From: Pisolithus tinctorius
Taxonomy: Eukaryota > Basidiomycota > Agaricomycetes > Boletales > Pisolithaceae
Reading direction: 5' to 3'
Length of the DNA stretch: 64,000 bases
Assembly: GCA_024663395.1 (NCBI GenBank)
Contig: JANFAH010000014.1
Span: 310,001-374,000, forward strand
Part shown: piece after piece, positions 47,701 through 59,705 of the stretch
Position numbering within the stretch: the stretch's first letter is position 1
How the letters are laid out: each line of letters opens with the position of its first letter
Notes under the pieces: generated by a model
The model's input: the letters and a program-made list of their open reading frames with translations, nothing else
Told to the model about the DNA's origin: nothing
Database searches by the model: none
Position numbers and translations under genes: made by a program

Positions 47701-50700
47701 GACCAAGACGAAACAAAAGCTTAGCTAAAGAACAAGGAAAGTTAGGCGTGCATACACATCGGAGCCAACAAAAATCAGCTTGCCTTCCTCAGAAGTACTC
47801 TTCCACTTGGGTTTTTCGCCCCAGTCTAGAACTGGCAGCTTCAGCTGACGGAAAATGTCGATTGGTTCATATAGATCGCAAGCCCGATGCCTGATCCTAT
47901 TCGTGCCCGTATCGCTATTCCCTCCTTCTCCAGTGAAGGCACTTGTCGCTGATAATCTAGATATCTCCTCAGTGGATAAATCGTCCTTTACGGAGACAAG
48001 GTATCCTATGAGATCCGGTATCGTCCAATCTCCAGTCTTGATCATCCTAACAAAGACGTCAGGTTACATCCGGTCCCCGATTGTGCCTCGATTTACCGGT
48101 CAAATACTACCTGAAGGTCAACATGTTTTCGCACGCCAATGAAGATCAACATCTTCTCCATCGACCCCTTAATCGGAATGCCAGAGATGTTGACGACCGG
48201 GAGGTCACTGAAGATCTTCACGGTCGGAAAGTATGACCCTCCTGGAGTCTGCAGACCACTCGTGGTCGGTACACAATTCTTGCCAGAGAGTAGCGCCTTC
48301 ACAGAATTCTGCGCTTCGTGCGATAAGGAGAACCAGGTACGAGAGAGGATGGTCAAAACACGCTCCGACCACTCAACTGACTTGGTAAAGTCATAAGTAG
48401 GGTTATTTGCCAATGTCTCTGGTCTGGCAATGTATTGTAACCAATCCATCACCGTCAATTCCTTCCAACCGAAGGAGAGGAGCTGCGTCGGTGCGAAGTG
48501 CCGAGTAACGCTGAGCGGGGCGAGTGACGCTGGGAGCGGACCATCCAAGGGAATATGCGTGCCAACACCTCGAACGTTGATGAAGTATTGCACTGCAGAT
48601 AAAGGAAGCACTTTGCCATCGCCAGTGCTGGGGCATAAGACGGTTGCGTTAAGCAGTTCCATGCGCATTCTGTCCATGTCGATGGTAGAATTAGTCGAGG
48701 GAAAATTAATCCACCATTTGAGACATGCGACTAGTTCTTCTTCGTTTAGAGGGTGCTTGCGTAGTTCCGATAAAACGTCATGGAAAGTAATGGGCGAAAT
48801 CATCCCCTGACTTTGCAGGGCTCTAACTGTGAGAGCTCCTTCTCGCACCACAACCTCAGGGAGAACTGGAAGGTACTTTAGGAATTCGGAGAAAGTGGGA
48901 TCGGGTTCCTTGATGTCAGAAGCGCCGCGAACGCCAGCAGATGAAAGTAACTTCAAAGGATTAGTAGAACAACCATAAAACGCTCTCTCAAGTAGATGGG
49001 AAACCTCGGAGGATGGTGTCGACGCACGAAAGGTGAAGAACTTGAGAATGTGTACGAAACGTTGGCGAAGCCAGTCTTCTAGTTCAGGTTCCGGGCGAAA
49101 ATCGGCATTGCCTCTTGACTTTGCCGCTTCCTCCCAAAGATCGTTAATATTAGCGAGCTCAAGATCGTATGCCACACGAGATAAGAAACCCCCGACGTAG
49201 AGAAGCTCCCTGTTCCAGACTGGTTCCAACAGTAAGTTCAAGTAGCATCTGATGCATACCTACTTACCAGCAACGTTTTTGTCACTCAAGACAGATGTCA
49301 GTGCGAATAAATAATGCCCATTACGAAACTCACACCAAGTCTATGGACTCGCGTTCAACCGTGGGTATGAACCGCGACGCCATATGTCCTCCTATACCTG
49401 TCGTCTGTCCAGTAGCATGACCCTGTAAAAGACGCTCAGCGAACGCACAAAGTTGATGAGGATGCTCCCACTATAAACAACCGAGCTTGGCCTGCTCTGA
49501 AGATAGCAGTAAGTGACTTCGTCTTAGAGTGAACTTAGGAGGACAAACCCATCCAAATCCGCTCTGAGACCTTGGAAAACGCCACCTGCACACTCCGGAT
49601 GATCCCTCTCATCCGCGATGCTCAGATCATACTCATTTTTCCCCGTCTTATGGTTTTCTACGTCAGACTTGAACCCAGAAAGGTCCAGCAACCACATACA
49701 TAAATGAGGTTGTACCTGAGCTGCTGTGGTGGATTCTTCTTCATTGAACGCAGTAACTCAGCAGATAGCTTTTTATCAACTTTTACGTTGACCTCAGTGG
49801 TGAATACTGTGAGTGTTACACTCGTCCGGTGAAGCTCCGTCAAGGCTTTCGGGGGCAGTTGCAGTACCGGCGGCGATGCCGGTCGACGAGAGGTAGTCGT
49901 AGTCGTGAAAGATGCAAGGAGCGATGAGAAAAACCCGCTCTGTGGCTTACGTGGCTCGGATGCTTGTAGTGCAGGTGGTCTCTCAGCGGCCACAGTGTAC
50001 ACGGCTCGCATGACCTCAGCTTCTATTCTAATCTCTGTAGCACTGTCAGCTTCGCAAAACGATCGGGATCCAAACGAACGCACGGTGGGACTGAATGTTC
50101 TGAATATGCATGATATTGAGACCACTGGACTTCTTTAATCCTTTGGGAATGTCGAGCGTTCGTGACACGCCAGTGGACTTTTTCAAATGGCCTATACGAA
50201 AATGGTCGAAGTAAACGCTGACGTCGTTCAGATGAACCATAAAGGTAATCGAGGACGCCAGGAATCGCATCAAGTCGAAAGCTGGTGGGATCGGACCGGG
50301 TTCTCGCAATGTCATTTCGAACGTCGTCCACGGGTCTGAGTCTCCTTTCGACGGCAGGTCGCCGCGACGGACATGTAGCTAGTCCTTCAAATAAGCCAAT
50401 TTATTCGTTTCATGGAACGCCCGACCCACCTGGTCTTTGTTGTCTTTCCAGTAAAATTGCATCCCATGGCCTACAAATAGCCCCTTGATATTAAAATTCA
50501 AGAAGAACATGAGGAAAAATTACCTCCAGATGATACAAATGGATTCTCTGTTACTGAGAACAAGCTGTAAAAACCTAGTTCATTTAACTTGAGAACCCAA
50601 GGCACGAGAGAAAAGCCTAATGCAACAAACCAACACCGAATGCTCCGATCTTCTCTTCGTCAGGATTCCCCTCAGCTTCAAGACATAAATGTAAGAACAA

Positions 50701-51234
50701 AGCATGGCAAATCATCGGGGCTTACGCACCAATCTTCCGCAATCTAGACCAATCTTCGTCTCTAAAAGCTATGCCATTATTTCTAAACGTCCATTGCACA
50801 ACCTGAGTGAAAATGTAACTCTGTCAAACTAGGGAGCTAGCGCATTCAACATAACGCTCGTACAGGTGCGGTCTTCAGATCTGGAAGGACCTGCGGTTCA
50901 TCACTGTCTTTTTTATCCTTGTGAATGTACTGCTCTGTCTCAAAACGAATCTCAACAGTGGATGATCGAGCATCGTCAGAGTTCTGAAGAAGTTCCCGGA
51001 ATACTGTTGCGCAGTATGATCACCACGTGAAGTTACGAGCATGCTAAATGTCCAGGAATCTCACCTGTAAACTCTCCAGAGTAACGCGCAAGCACCTTGT
51101 CTATCAATGCACGCTGATTCACTTCGACTGATTCGTCATGACCAGTATTCCACTGCAAATGTCCTGAATAAGCCAGACGCGTACAAGCTACAAACCCCAG
51201 GGGGACATACCAGTGCTTCGCGGTCGTGTGACAT
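44731..51234 (-). CDS. Large Hsp90/GHKL-type ATPase-domain protein (DUF3684-like) with C-terminal HExxH
   Basis: A very large protein (roughly 1.8-1.9 thousand residues) in many exons, transcribed leftward. The N-terminus MSHDREAL joins WNTGHDESVEVNQRALIDKV, then the ATP-fold motifs VFRELLQNSDDARS (Glu and Asn of the N-box), WTFRNNGIAFRDEDW, and EKIGAFGVGFYSLFSVTE (G2 box). This is the GHKL/Hsp90-like fold seen in sacsin and in fungal DUF3684 proteins. The middle (48.1-50 kb) is helical and repetitive. A Pro-rich linker (TPPVSTHPGTAPVRARPPVR, ~45.8 kb) precedes the last domain, which contains HEIAHNLVEPHNSEHEF, an HExxH-like zinc motif, close to the stop at 44731. Splice sites were checked at the first three exons and at the 3' end; inner joins are approximate. 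The family is probably chaperone-like, but no function is established to my knowledge. Start ATG at 51234 is supported by the downstream exon phase. Confidence 0.76.
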
Positions 51235-51534
51235 TGTGTGCTCTGACAGAAGCTGGTTGGATCTGTCGTAAGAGGCGCCCTCCCGCCTGTTATGATGAGC
51301 AGCCCGGACTTCGCTGCAGGCAGGACCCAAGTGCCCTAAGCCTCGGAGGCATTACCCATTAATACGCACTTCATTTACATAAGCACAATCCAGGCACTGA
51401 CAACATACTACTCAAGTTAGGAGATCAAGGCTAGCGATCCCAGTTAAACAATCATAAGCCAACTTGGATTCACCCCAAACGTATAAGCCAACCCACTGTA
51501 ATTCTAACGACGGACAATTCAAAAAAGTCAACCA
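51235..51534. other. Intergenic, no gene
   Basis: About 300 bases (and the 3' flank to 51890) with no supportable frame. A minus-strand frame 51535-51957 overlaps the next gene's end and has no domain. Confidence 0.45.
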
Positions 51535-51890
51535 TTATAAGAAACGACATGCTCTCGAAGGAGGTATAAAGGCTTGGACAATAGTGAAAATTGTGGGAAC
51601 CAGTGTGATGAAAATATGCGGTGATGTGTGTGTTCCGTGAGTTGCAAAGATAGTATCCAATGTTGGTTTCAATATCATGCGAAAAGTGCTGCGACGGAAA
51701 GCCGAGGGGTTGGCCGTAAAGGAGCAGGCGCGGATGAATACGGGCTTAGGGCGAGCGGAAGAAGGAAGTATAATCGATAAACAGAATGCATAGGGTGATT
51801 CGTTTCGGGAGGCAGATGATTGAGCATGTAAGACGTTCACAGTCGCTACGGTGGGGTATGTAGGCACTCTGTCATCACAAGTATCGGGTA

Positions 51891-52913
51891 TCACCGATTT
51901 GTAGACAGTGCGACTGCAAACCATCCGAAGATGGTCATCAAAAAACGAACCACCCATGCGGAATCAGCACTGATCCCAAGCCCAGGATGCAGTTGGAGTG
52001 CAAGTGCAATATCAAATTCGGGCACGGCTGACCGGTAAGCGCGTCGGCGACCGTGCACAAGGGGCAGAATTGCCTCGTCATGAGCCGTCCGGGACGGAAC
52101 CAAGCCAAGCGGAGGAGATGCACTAGCACGAACTGACCACAGCGGCCGGGAAGGCGTGGTGGAGGGCACCTCCCTTGCCACAGAATTGTCTGGGTCACGA
52201 GATGAAGTTTGAATACATGAAAAGGCAGGTAAAGGCAGGAGCTTTTCGGTGGAATTATCCGTGGAAGTTCCGGTGACGTCTGGGGGAAGATCGCAAGCAA
52301 AATGAATCGGAGTCATATCCATGGCGTCTTGATACTTTTCGACGTCATCCCCATCCGAATCAATGTCTGACGTATCAACATCTTTGGGGGTTTCTTCATC
52401 ATACAAACCGCGCTTTTCCACCAGGCGGCAGGGATTGAACTGCGCATGATCTTGAGTGATGGTAGTCTCTGGTTGTGGAAAAGGTGCTCCTGACTTTTGG
52501 AAGTGGGGTAACAGTTCCCATGCATTCCTCGAGGCAACCACGTGGGAAAGGAGAAACTTGGTGATATACAGAACCAGCATGATACAGGCCAAAGCCAAGA
52601 ATGCAGCTACGCAAGAGAGCACCAGCACCAACAACGAGAAGGTCGGTTGACGTTGGTCGCTGTTGGATATTGGGGAACGACCGACGCTGGCGGAAGTATT
52701 GGTCGGCGCGTGTATCGAGTTGCTCAACCCCTCACTACTATGCCCAACATCGAGTTCACCGATTTGCTCGTCTGAAACCATAAACGGGCCGCTGCGTGAT
52801 CCATCCTCCGTGTGCTCGAGGGTGGACGGCTCCCTGAGGGACACCACTGGTTCCCCAGTCGAGGGGACTACCTGGAAAAGGTAATCGTTCCGCCCCCCAT
52901 CGTCCGAAGCCAT
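51891..52913 (-). CDS. Hypothetical membrane protein
   Basis: A single exon of 340 codons from the ATG at 52913. It has an acidic Ser/Thr-rich N-terminal ~95 residues, one strong membrane segment (LLVLVLSCVAAFLALACIML, about residues 95-120), an acidic stretch (DVDTSDIDSDGDDVEKYQDA), a Ser/Pro-rich part, and a hydrophobic C-terminus (VVRFLMTIFGWFAVALS). No known domain. The ATG three codons downstream of the frame's GTG is used as the start. Function unknown. Confidence 0.62.
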   Translation of the reverse strand: MASDDGGRNDYLFQVVPSTGEPVVSLREPSTLEHTEDGSRSGPFMVSDEQIGELDVGHSSEGLSNSIHAPTNTSASVGRSPISNSDQRQPTFSLLVLVLSCVAAFLALACIMLVLYITKFLLSHVVASRNAWELLPHFQKSGAPFPQPETTITQDHAQFNPCRLVEKRGLYDEETPKDVDTSDIDSDGDDVEKYQDAMDMTPIHFACDLPPDVTGTSTDNSTEKLLPLPAFSCIQTSSRDPDNSVAREVPSTTPSRPLWSVRASASPPLGLVPSRTAHDEAILPLVHGRRRAYRSAVPEFDIALALQLHPGLGISADSAWVVRFLMTIFGWFAVALSTNR

Positions 52914-53433
52914 GAACGACACACGTGCTGTATCATCCCTGTATGCATCTTTGCTAATTATGTCGAAGCGGAATGAAAACCAGTCATCAAGATGAAAGAC
53001 ATGAGGAATGCAAGTGGAAGAAAAAGCACCAACCCTGCACCGATCTGGAAGGCGGTCTGGCCAACTTCAGGGAACGACTGAACGTCTCTGGAGGATGGTG
53101 TCATTAAAAATGACATGCCCGAACTGTACATATTTGTTACTTACAATTCTGTGCCAGGCAATATGGGACGGCCAAGGACGAGCGCAAATAAAGAGACGGA
53201 GGCAAGCAGACTCATCGATATTATCGCTAATAGCCTGGACCCGTCAGTCTATCAAACTCGACAAGTGAAATGGAGAGAGACAGTGCCTCGCGCGGAACAC
53301 GCCACCGCACACGGCGGGGAACTTTTCCCAGTCACGTGATTCATACCGATCAGCGGTGCCCCCCAGCCATTCAATTCCATTCCACTTGACCCTGTCCAAG
53401 TAAAGGCCAGCTCAGTCACAACAACCTCCGTGC
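52914..53433. other. Divergent intergenic region
   Basis: About 520 bases between the membrane protein and SPO7, presumably both promoters. Frames here (for example 53008-53268 +) have no coding character. Confidence 0.5.
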
Positions 53434-54460
53434 ATGCGTCGCCGCCACGCGTCACACCAGCCACACACATCCTACCACCCACCCAATGACCCAGCAACCT
53501 ACCGCGATTTGCTCCTTTTCGAGGAGAGACTGAAGACCAATGCTGCCTCTCTGCAACGTAGAAAGTCCCGCTATCAGCGTGAGCCATTTGTCGCACACTT
53601 CTGCATTCATCGTTAATGGGACCGTAGTATTCCTTGTTAACCTTATTTTTGCCATTGTCTTCCTCCTGTCTGAAGTCTTGCTGCAGACAGCATTCCTAGA
53701 CATACCGTATACTTATGCCCTTCGGAGTGCCTTCCCGGACGTATATGGGAAAGATCAGTCCGTCAAGCTCCATCCCTACATCCCTTCTGGCCTTTTGTTT
53801 GTCGCTGTCACTGCCCTGTTCCTCTTCTTTGCAAGTGGGATGTACGCCGAGAAGATTGCTTATGCTAACCGGTAAACAGCGCTACCTTTATCAGTCCTTG
53901 ACGCTGCTGATTACAGTCATTTTCGAAGCTATGTCCCCCATGCGAACAAGGCACTCCGCTCGTTTAATATGTATCTCAATGTCCGCAAGCCGCCATTGCG
54001 GTCCAAGTTTCCTCTTAACCCTATGTCCTTTTTCTACCCGCGTCCCCACACCCCCCCTGAATCTAGCAATATGTCCCCTTCCAAAACGACAATATACGAC
54101 CGGAGTACATCAGTTCCCATTTCTCCGATTCCTCCTGCGAGCAATCCCCGTGGTGAACTAATTTTTTCATCTCGCGTGGATCGGTCGTTTCGCGAATCAT
54201 ACGAGCGATATCGCGCGGCGTTTGAGAGGAAGCGACAAGACAGGGAGAAATCTGCTGCTCTGGAAACATGGTGGGGTTGGCTGTACTTCCAGATGCCTTG
54301 GAACAGGCAGACCCCGGCGGAAGTAGTAACACAAGTTCGGAAAACTTCTTCGAACAGAGGAAGGGGAAACGCGATTTCAACGCCTTCGTCGTCTAGGCGG
54401 TCGAGCCGCAGTCGAACCGCCCCTTCTGTACAACTTTCTGCTCATATCAGTTGTAATTAA
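53434..54460 (+). CDS. SPO7: Nem1-Spo7 phosphatase regulatory subunit
   Basis: Regulatory, membrane subunit of the Nem1-Spo7 phosphatase at the nuclear envelope/ER, which dephosphorylates and activates the phosphatidate phosphatase Pah1. 310 aa in three exons: 53434-53578, 53628-53871, 53917-54460. The N-terminus contains the Spo7 signature TYRDLLLFEERLKTNAASLQ followed by RRKSRYQ; two membrane segments follow (LVNLIFAIVFLLSEV and LLFVAVTALFLFFASGM), then YVPHANKALRSFNMYLNVRK and a basic tail. Intron 2 was set to give NRHFRSYVPHANKALR. Pairing with Nem1 is expected. Confidence 0.88.
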
Positions 54461-55212
54461 TGAAAAGGCTTTGACGGCCACTTGACGACCATATGTTTCA
54501 TACGTCAGCGTCTTAGGACTTTGTATGTACTTCACCGATATGGGTAGAACCTCGGTTAAGCTCTGCCGCAGATATCGTGCGTTCCGCAATCACAGTACTT
54601 GCGGTAACGTAATGGTATGAATTGAATAGAAGTCGAACTTAGGTTTTCGAATTTGATATGCCCATCGCCGCCATTCTCATGGATTCACTATGGCCTGAAG
54701 TCCTGTAGATGACATTTACAGTAGGCCATAGCTATCACGTCGGCGACGTCCTGCATGCACCGACTCGATGCAGCAAGAACTTGGAAGGTCTTCAGATTAC
54801 CTTTTGAGCGATTTATTGTTAGGTACACGGCCACTCTTGTGACGCAAACAAACTAAGTCTTAGGAATAGGCGGAACTGCGTCACGTGAAACATGAGTTTG
54901 ACACAGTCCCGATTAGGTCGGATAGCATTTTCACTACGGTTTGGGTTAGACACAATCTTAAAGACTTTTTTTTTTTGAAACTGCAGTGGATGCAAATGAA
55001 ATGCATCTTGACGTTCGGAAGCAGTGCTTAATGTACTTTTTTTTTGCAAAGTTCAACTCTCACTGTCGTATAGCGATGACCGAAGAGTTTGCACATCCCA
55101 AGTGTAAGTCCCACCCCTAACTCCGGATCACTTCGGGTTACTACATATAAGCCTCGGCCTCCACGTCGCATCGGCATTGCCAATGCGTTGACTCCACAAA
55201 TGACGTAAACAG
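54461..55212. other. Intergenic; may contain the 5' end of the transposase-like gene
   Basis: 750 bases. Contains T-tracts (11 T at 54966-54976, 9 T at 55037-55045). A candidate 5' exon of the next gene could not be placed. No clear terminal inverted repeats were found. Confidence 0.4.
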
Positions 55213-58200
55213 TCTGGGCAGCAGGCGTTGGTCGCAACCAGTACAAGTGGTCATGCCTCGCCTGCAAGGACGACAAGTGGCGAGATGTCCGTTCTGCTCG
55301 ACGACATGAGAAAACCACCCTCCATCAAGAGAATGTTGGCCACCTTCTATCCCCTCATCTTTGCCCTTCGAGTTCTCCACCCCGACCCGACCCGACCTCG
55401 CCCCTGCTTAACCTTTTAGCAGATTTCTCGGAATCAGGATCCCCTCCTCATGGCGTGTCACGGGCGGCTACTCCCTCTAATAACGATGGTAGTATTCAAC
55501 TTGACTGGGATGCCATTGACCACGAACAGCTCTATTTACCATCTGCACACGATGAGCAACTAACGACGATGGCCAGCAGCTTGGCTGCATGGTTGGCCGA
55601 CGGCGATGACGCGATCTCCTCTGATGAAGATGTGTCCAACTCCCCCGATGTCGAAGGCGAAGAATATTGTCCAGGTAAGAAGCGATATATGCTTGTCACA
55701 GGTTATTGAATGCACTGATCCTTCCACAGAGCCGCTTCAGCCAGGTGCGACACGCTCGTCTCAGCGTGCAGGTGATGCTGCACCTGCAAATCCTGCATGG
55801 TTCCCGTGGCCCGATAAACAGGTACGTCGTTTCATATATAATGAGAGCATCGTTTCACTCAATTGACAGACATGCATACTCGATATTCTACGGCACCTCC
55901 CGCGTTCGTTATTTTCAGATGCGCAACTTCAGGTCATCCTCTGGGGACTTGCAATCCTCGGAGTTGATAATGTTCCCTCCACGAAGACGCTCAAAGATAT
56001 TGACAATTCCCTCCAGTCCCAATACGGGATTCCATCGGTCCGTTATCAAGGTGCGCTCGGCCATATCTATTATGTCAACCACCTGCCTTCTATCATCGCA
56101 CAAGTACGTTCATTTTTTAGCTTGCGATTCGTTAACCGGTAACAGTGCACCCTTGCAGGAGATGGCTAACCCGCGTGTCCGCCCACATATCCGCCATTAC
56201 CCTGAAGATGCTGGGGGGCGACTCGACCAACCGTGGCAAGCGACGAGGTGGCTGTACGAGATTGATCCTACTGTTGCCACACCCATGATTCGCAAAGGCC
56301 GTCAAGATTTTTATGTGTTCGAGCTGGCAAAGTTGATGGATGGCACAATGGTCGTTCCCCAGCGCTGGTATACAAAACCCTCTGCATTACTAACTTCTCC
56401 TCCCTTTGAGCTCGAGTATTGGGCTCGCGCATGGCGAGCTCACCCCGTCGTGAGCGGTCACACGCGTGGATATGTTATCCACACATATGATACCATCGAG
56501 GTGCCGGCGAGCAATCTTCTCCTTTCATTTCCACACCTGCTTCAAACACATCAGGTCGACGGTCAACCTGACCCGTGCAATATCATAGGTGTGTATGGCG
56601 CCCATCCTTCCCTTCTTTTTGTTTCAGACTCAGCGTGCGTTAGGTTTGATAGAGACGAGAGGACACGGTGTCCTCCCATGGACATTGACTGATCCTGTGG
56701 TCGGGAATATATGGCGTGCGCGCGCGAAGGGACACCGTGTCCTCAGTTACATGATATGGCTTTATTGTGACGACACCTCCGGCAATATGTCGAAGAAGTG
56801 GAACAAACATAACTCGTTTCTCTTCACTGCAGCTGGTCTCCCACGTGCTCTGGTCCACAAAGAGAGCAACATCCATTTCCTCGCTACATCTAACATCGCT
56901 CCCCCCTTAGAAATGCTTGATGGTATTGTGGCCCAGCTCGAGTAAGTTTTATTTCAACCCTTCTGACCGTATCAGGCTCTCACCGCATTGTGCTACAGAC
57001 ATGCACAAATGCATGGCATTTGGGCTTGGGACATAGAAGCAAGGGAGATGGTTCTCGTGATCCCTGCCGTCCTGGCGATGCTCGGTGACAATCCGATGCA
57101 GAGCGAACTTGCGTGCCATGTCGGTCTGCAGGGTAAATTTTTTTGTCGCAATTGCTGGGTCCAAGGGGTAGGGGCGGAATCAAGTGAACACCCACAGGTG
57201 CCGCAACCAGATGACGACACTTGTTCCATTGAAACTGCATCACACATGACTGACTCGGACAGGTCCACTCACGGGGGTGTCACACAACGGCTGAAAGGCA
57301 AGGGCCGCCGCTCGGAGACAATGCAAGGTCTTGTCGATCGAGCAAGGCGTTTCCTTGGAGTAAGTATACAATTTGTTGGGTTAAGGTATTCTGATGTCTC
57401 AACATGCTCAAGGCCAACACACCTCGCACCCGGCAACACACGGTGGAGAAACTCCGTAGCATGTTCCATGAGGTCACCAGCGGCATGGGCAAGACACGGT
57501 ATGCGAAAATGAAGACTGACACGGGCATTAAAGATACATACATGGACGTGTTCGTCGAGCGGATCCTCAAGCGTGTCAAAGGCATTCGTGCAGGAACAGA
57601 CAGATTTACCGAGGCTGTCAACGCCATTACGCAAGGCCGTTCAGCGGAAGAATTCATGAGTCCTGTTTGGAGGATCAAAGGTAAGAATCCCCTGCACCGG
57701 TCGCATCGTTTCATCCCTCACTTACTCGACTTCAGGCCTTGATCCCCATCAAGACACCCCTGTGGAAGTCCTGCATGTCATTCTACTCGGATTCGTGAAG
57801 TATTTCTGGCGTGATGCCATCTCCAGGATGAATGACGATCAAAAAGCAGAGCTCCAGGTTCGATTGGCATCATTCGATACCTCGGGACTCGGCATCCCTC
57901 CATTGGCAGCCCAAACGTTTGTTCAATATGCTGGGTCTCTCACTGGACGTGATTTCCGTGCCATATGCCAAGCAGCGCCCTTTGTACTCTATGACCTTGT
58001 TCCGCGTGAGTGCTACGAAGCGTTTCTGGCGCTATCATCTCTTGTCCCCCTCGTTTGGCAACCATGCATCGACAACATCGACAGGCACCTGGTATGTCGT
58101 ACATCGACTTTTTGCTAAGACCAAGCACAACTAATGTACTTTTAGGCCGATTTGCGTGCTGCGATTGACCACTTCCTCAACTGCACGGCCCGCTGGACGC

Positions 58201-59494
58201 CACGATGGTTCAATAAGCCAAAGTTTCACATTCTTCGGCACCTCCCTGACCACATCCAGCGTTTCGGTCCTGCGATCCTATTTGCTACAGAAGGGTTTGA
58301 ATCTTACAATGCCGTAATCCGTGACCACAGTATTCACAGCAACAGACAAGCGCCTTCCCGAGACATTGCCCGTGGAATGGCACGATGCAATCGTGTCCGC
58401 CATCTTTTGTCCAGTGGTAAATTCCACGCTCGAGAACTCACTGAACTCCCCTACAGCAATAATGAGCACGAGTGGCTGGTGCCTGGCTCTGGGGTCAAGT
58501 CACTGACCAGCCTTGACATCCCAACATTCCGCAACGTCATCGCAGATTACTTCGGGCTCACAGACGATAGAGATCCCCTTGAAGCTGGTGAGTCAATCGT
58601 GCTTCTGTGGAATACATGGACTTAGTGATATTGTTTGCATGCCAGGTTCATGTGTGCACGACAAGACACGTCCACGGCCACTTGAGAAGACCATTACGGC
58701 GTTGCGGGTCCCATATGCACTGCCCCGAGTCGAACGTCGTCTTTATCAAGCTTGTCGCTCCATCGTTGCAACAAACGGTGAAACATGCCGCCTTGGAGAC
58801 TTTGTCCTCGCACGAGAGCCTCGTGCTGCCGGCCATGAACTCCCCCTCATCGGATCTCTTCATGAAATTCTTCAGATTTGTCACTCACCAGCCCAACAGC
58901 GCAATCAAGCGAACTGGCTATTACTCGAGACGTTCAAAGTGACCGGCTCCGCAGATATCTATCACCTGCCACGCATTCAGCCACTGGGTTGGGTCGTGTT
59001 ACCAGCGACAGTAAGTGGGCTTTTTTTTTGTACGGACTTTGTTCTGATCGCGCTTCATTCCAGGCTGTTATCTGTTGTGTCAATGTCCAGCACAATTGTG
59101 CAGGACACGGATGCACTGGTTCATCTACAGTATCGGTCTACGAAGAACGCGAGAAGACGACGAAGACCGCGAAACGGATTGAGCACCGTGAACCCTTGGA
59201 CCTTATACTGAACACCGCACAGATGCGCGACGCCTGTCATGTGCAACGGTTCCGCACTCCGGTACAACAGTTGGATCGTGATTGGGCAATCCACACCGGC
59301 GCAGCTGCTGAGTTCAATGCACAGAAAATCAAGATGCTGAAAACCTCGCGAGCCAATGCTACAAAACAACCTCCTAGAAGCACGTCCCAGGCAGTACCGA
59401 CACGCTTTATCAACGTGTTCCATCAGACTGGTAAGTCCATACATCTTCACTGGTCAATCCACACATTTGACTGTGAGATGCAGATTCCTCATGA
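55213..59494 (+). mobile_element. Tnp2/CACTA-like transposase-type gene (basidiomycete family)
   Basis: Multi-exon gene of roughly 1.2 kilo-residues. Blocks in order: a C2H2-like finger (CLACKDDKWRDVRSARRHEK), an acidic linker, MANPRVRPHIRHYPEDAGG, then the core IWLYCDDTSGNMSKKWNKHN, LHFLATSN-type segment, and GDNPMQSELACHVGLQGKFF followed by CRNCW. Further on: HQDTPVEVLHVILLGFVKYF (58 kb region), PKFHILRHLPDHIQRFGPAI, TEGFESYNAVIRDHS, and a C-terminal part ending VFHQTDSS. DD.SGN.SK.WN.H and DNP.QSE.....G are shared with plant/fungal Tnp2 (CACTA/EnSpm) proteins. Exons include 55213-55674, 55730-55821, 55870-56103, 57404 onward, 57737 onward and 58146 onward; one acceptor (57403) is AAG. No terminal inverted repeats or target duplication were found, and many introns are present, so it may be a domesticated or immobile copy. 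The 5' exon is unresolved. Confidence 0.68.
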
Positions 59495-59705
59495 CCATGC
59501 GTTACGCGTGACTCAATATTGCACGGTGAGTGTCAATCAACCTCTCAGAAATTGTTGACAGTGCAATTTTTTTAACAGATGACACTGTTTGGTCGGCCTC
59601 AATACCTGGACCTCATATAAGACGAGTCGTTCCCCATCTTTTTTTTCTAACCCTCGCAATCAAGTTCTCATACAGATCAGTCCATGTCGCAGCAGCACAA
59701 TCAAT

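Noticed and set aside
47210..47716. Separate genes inside the large ATPase-like protein
   Set aside because: The frames join through short introns in one direction and share the same helical character; no start or terminator context separates them.
53252..53596. Minus-strand ORF over the SPO7 5' end
   Set aside because: It is antisense to SPO7 exon 1, whose conserved TYRDLL motif fixes the real frame.
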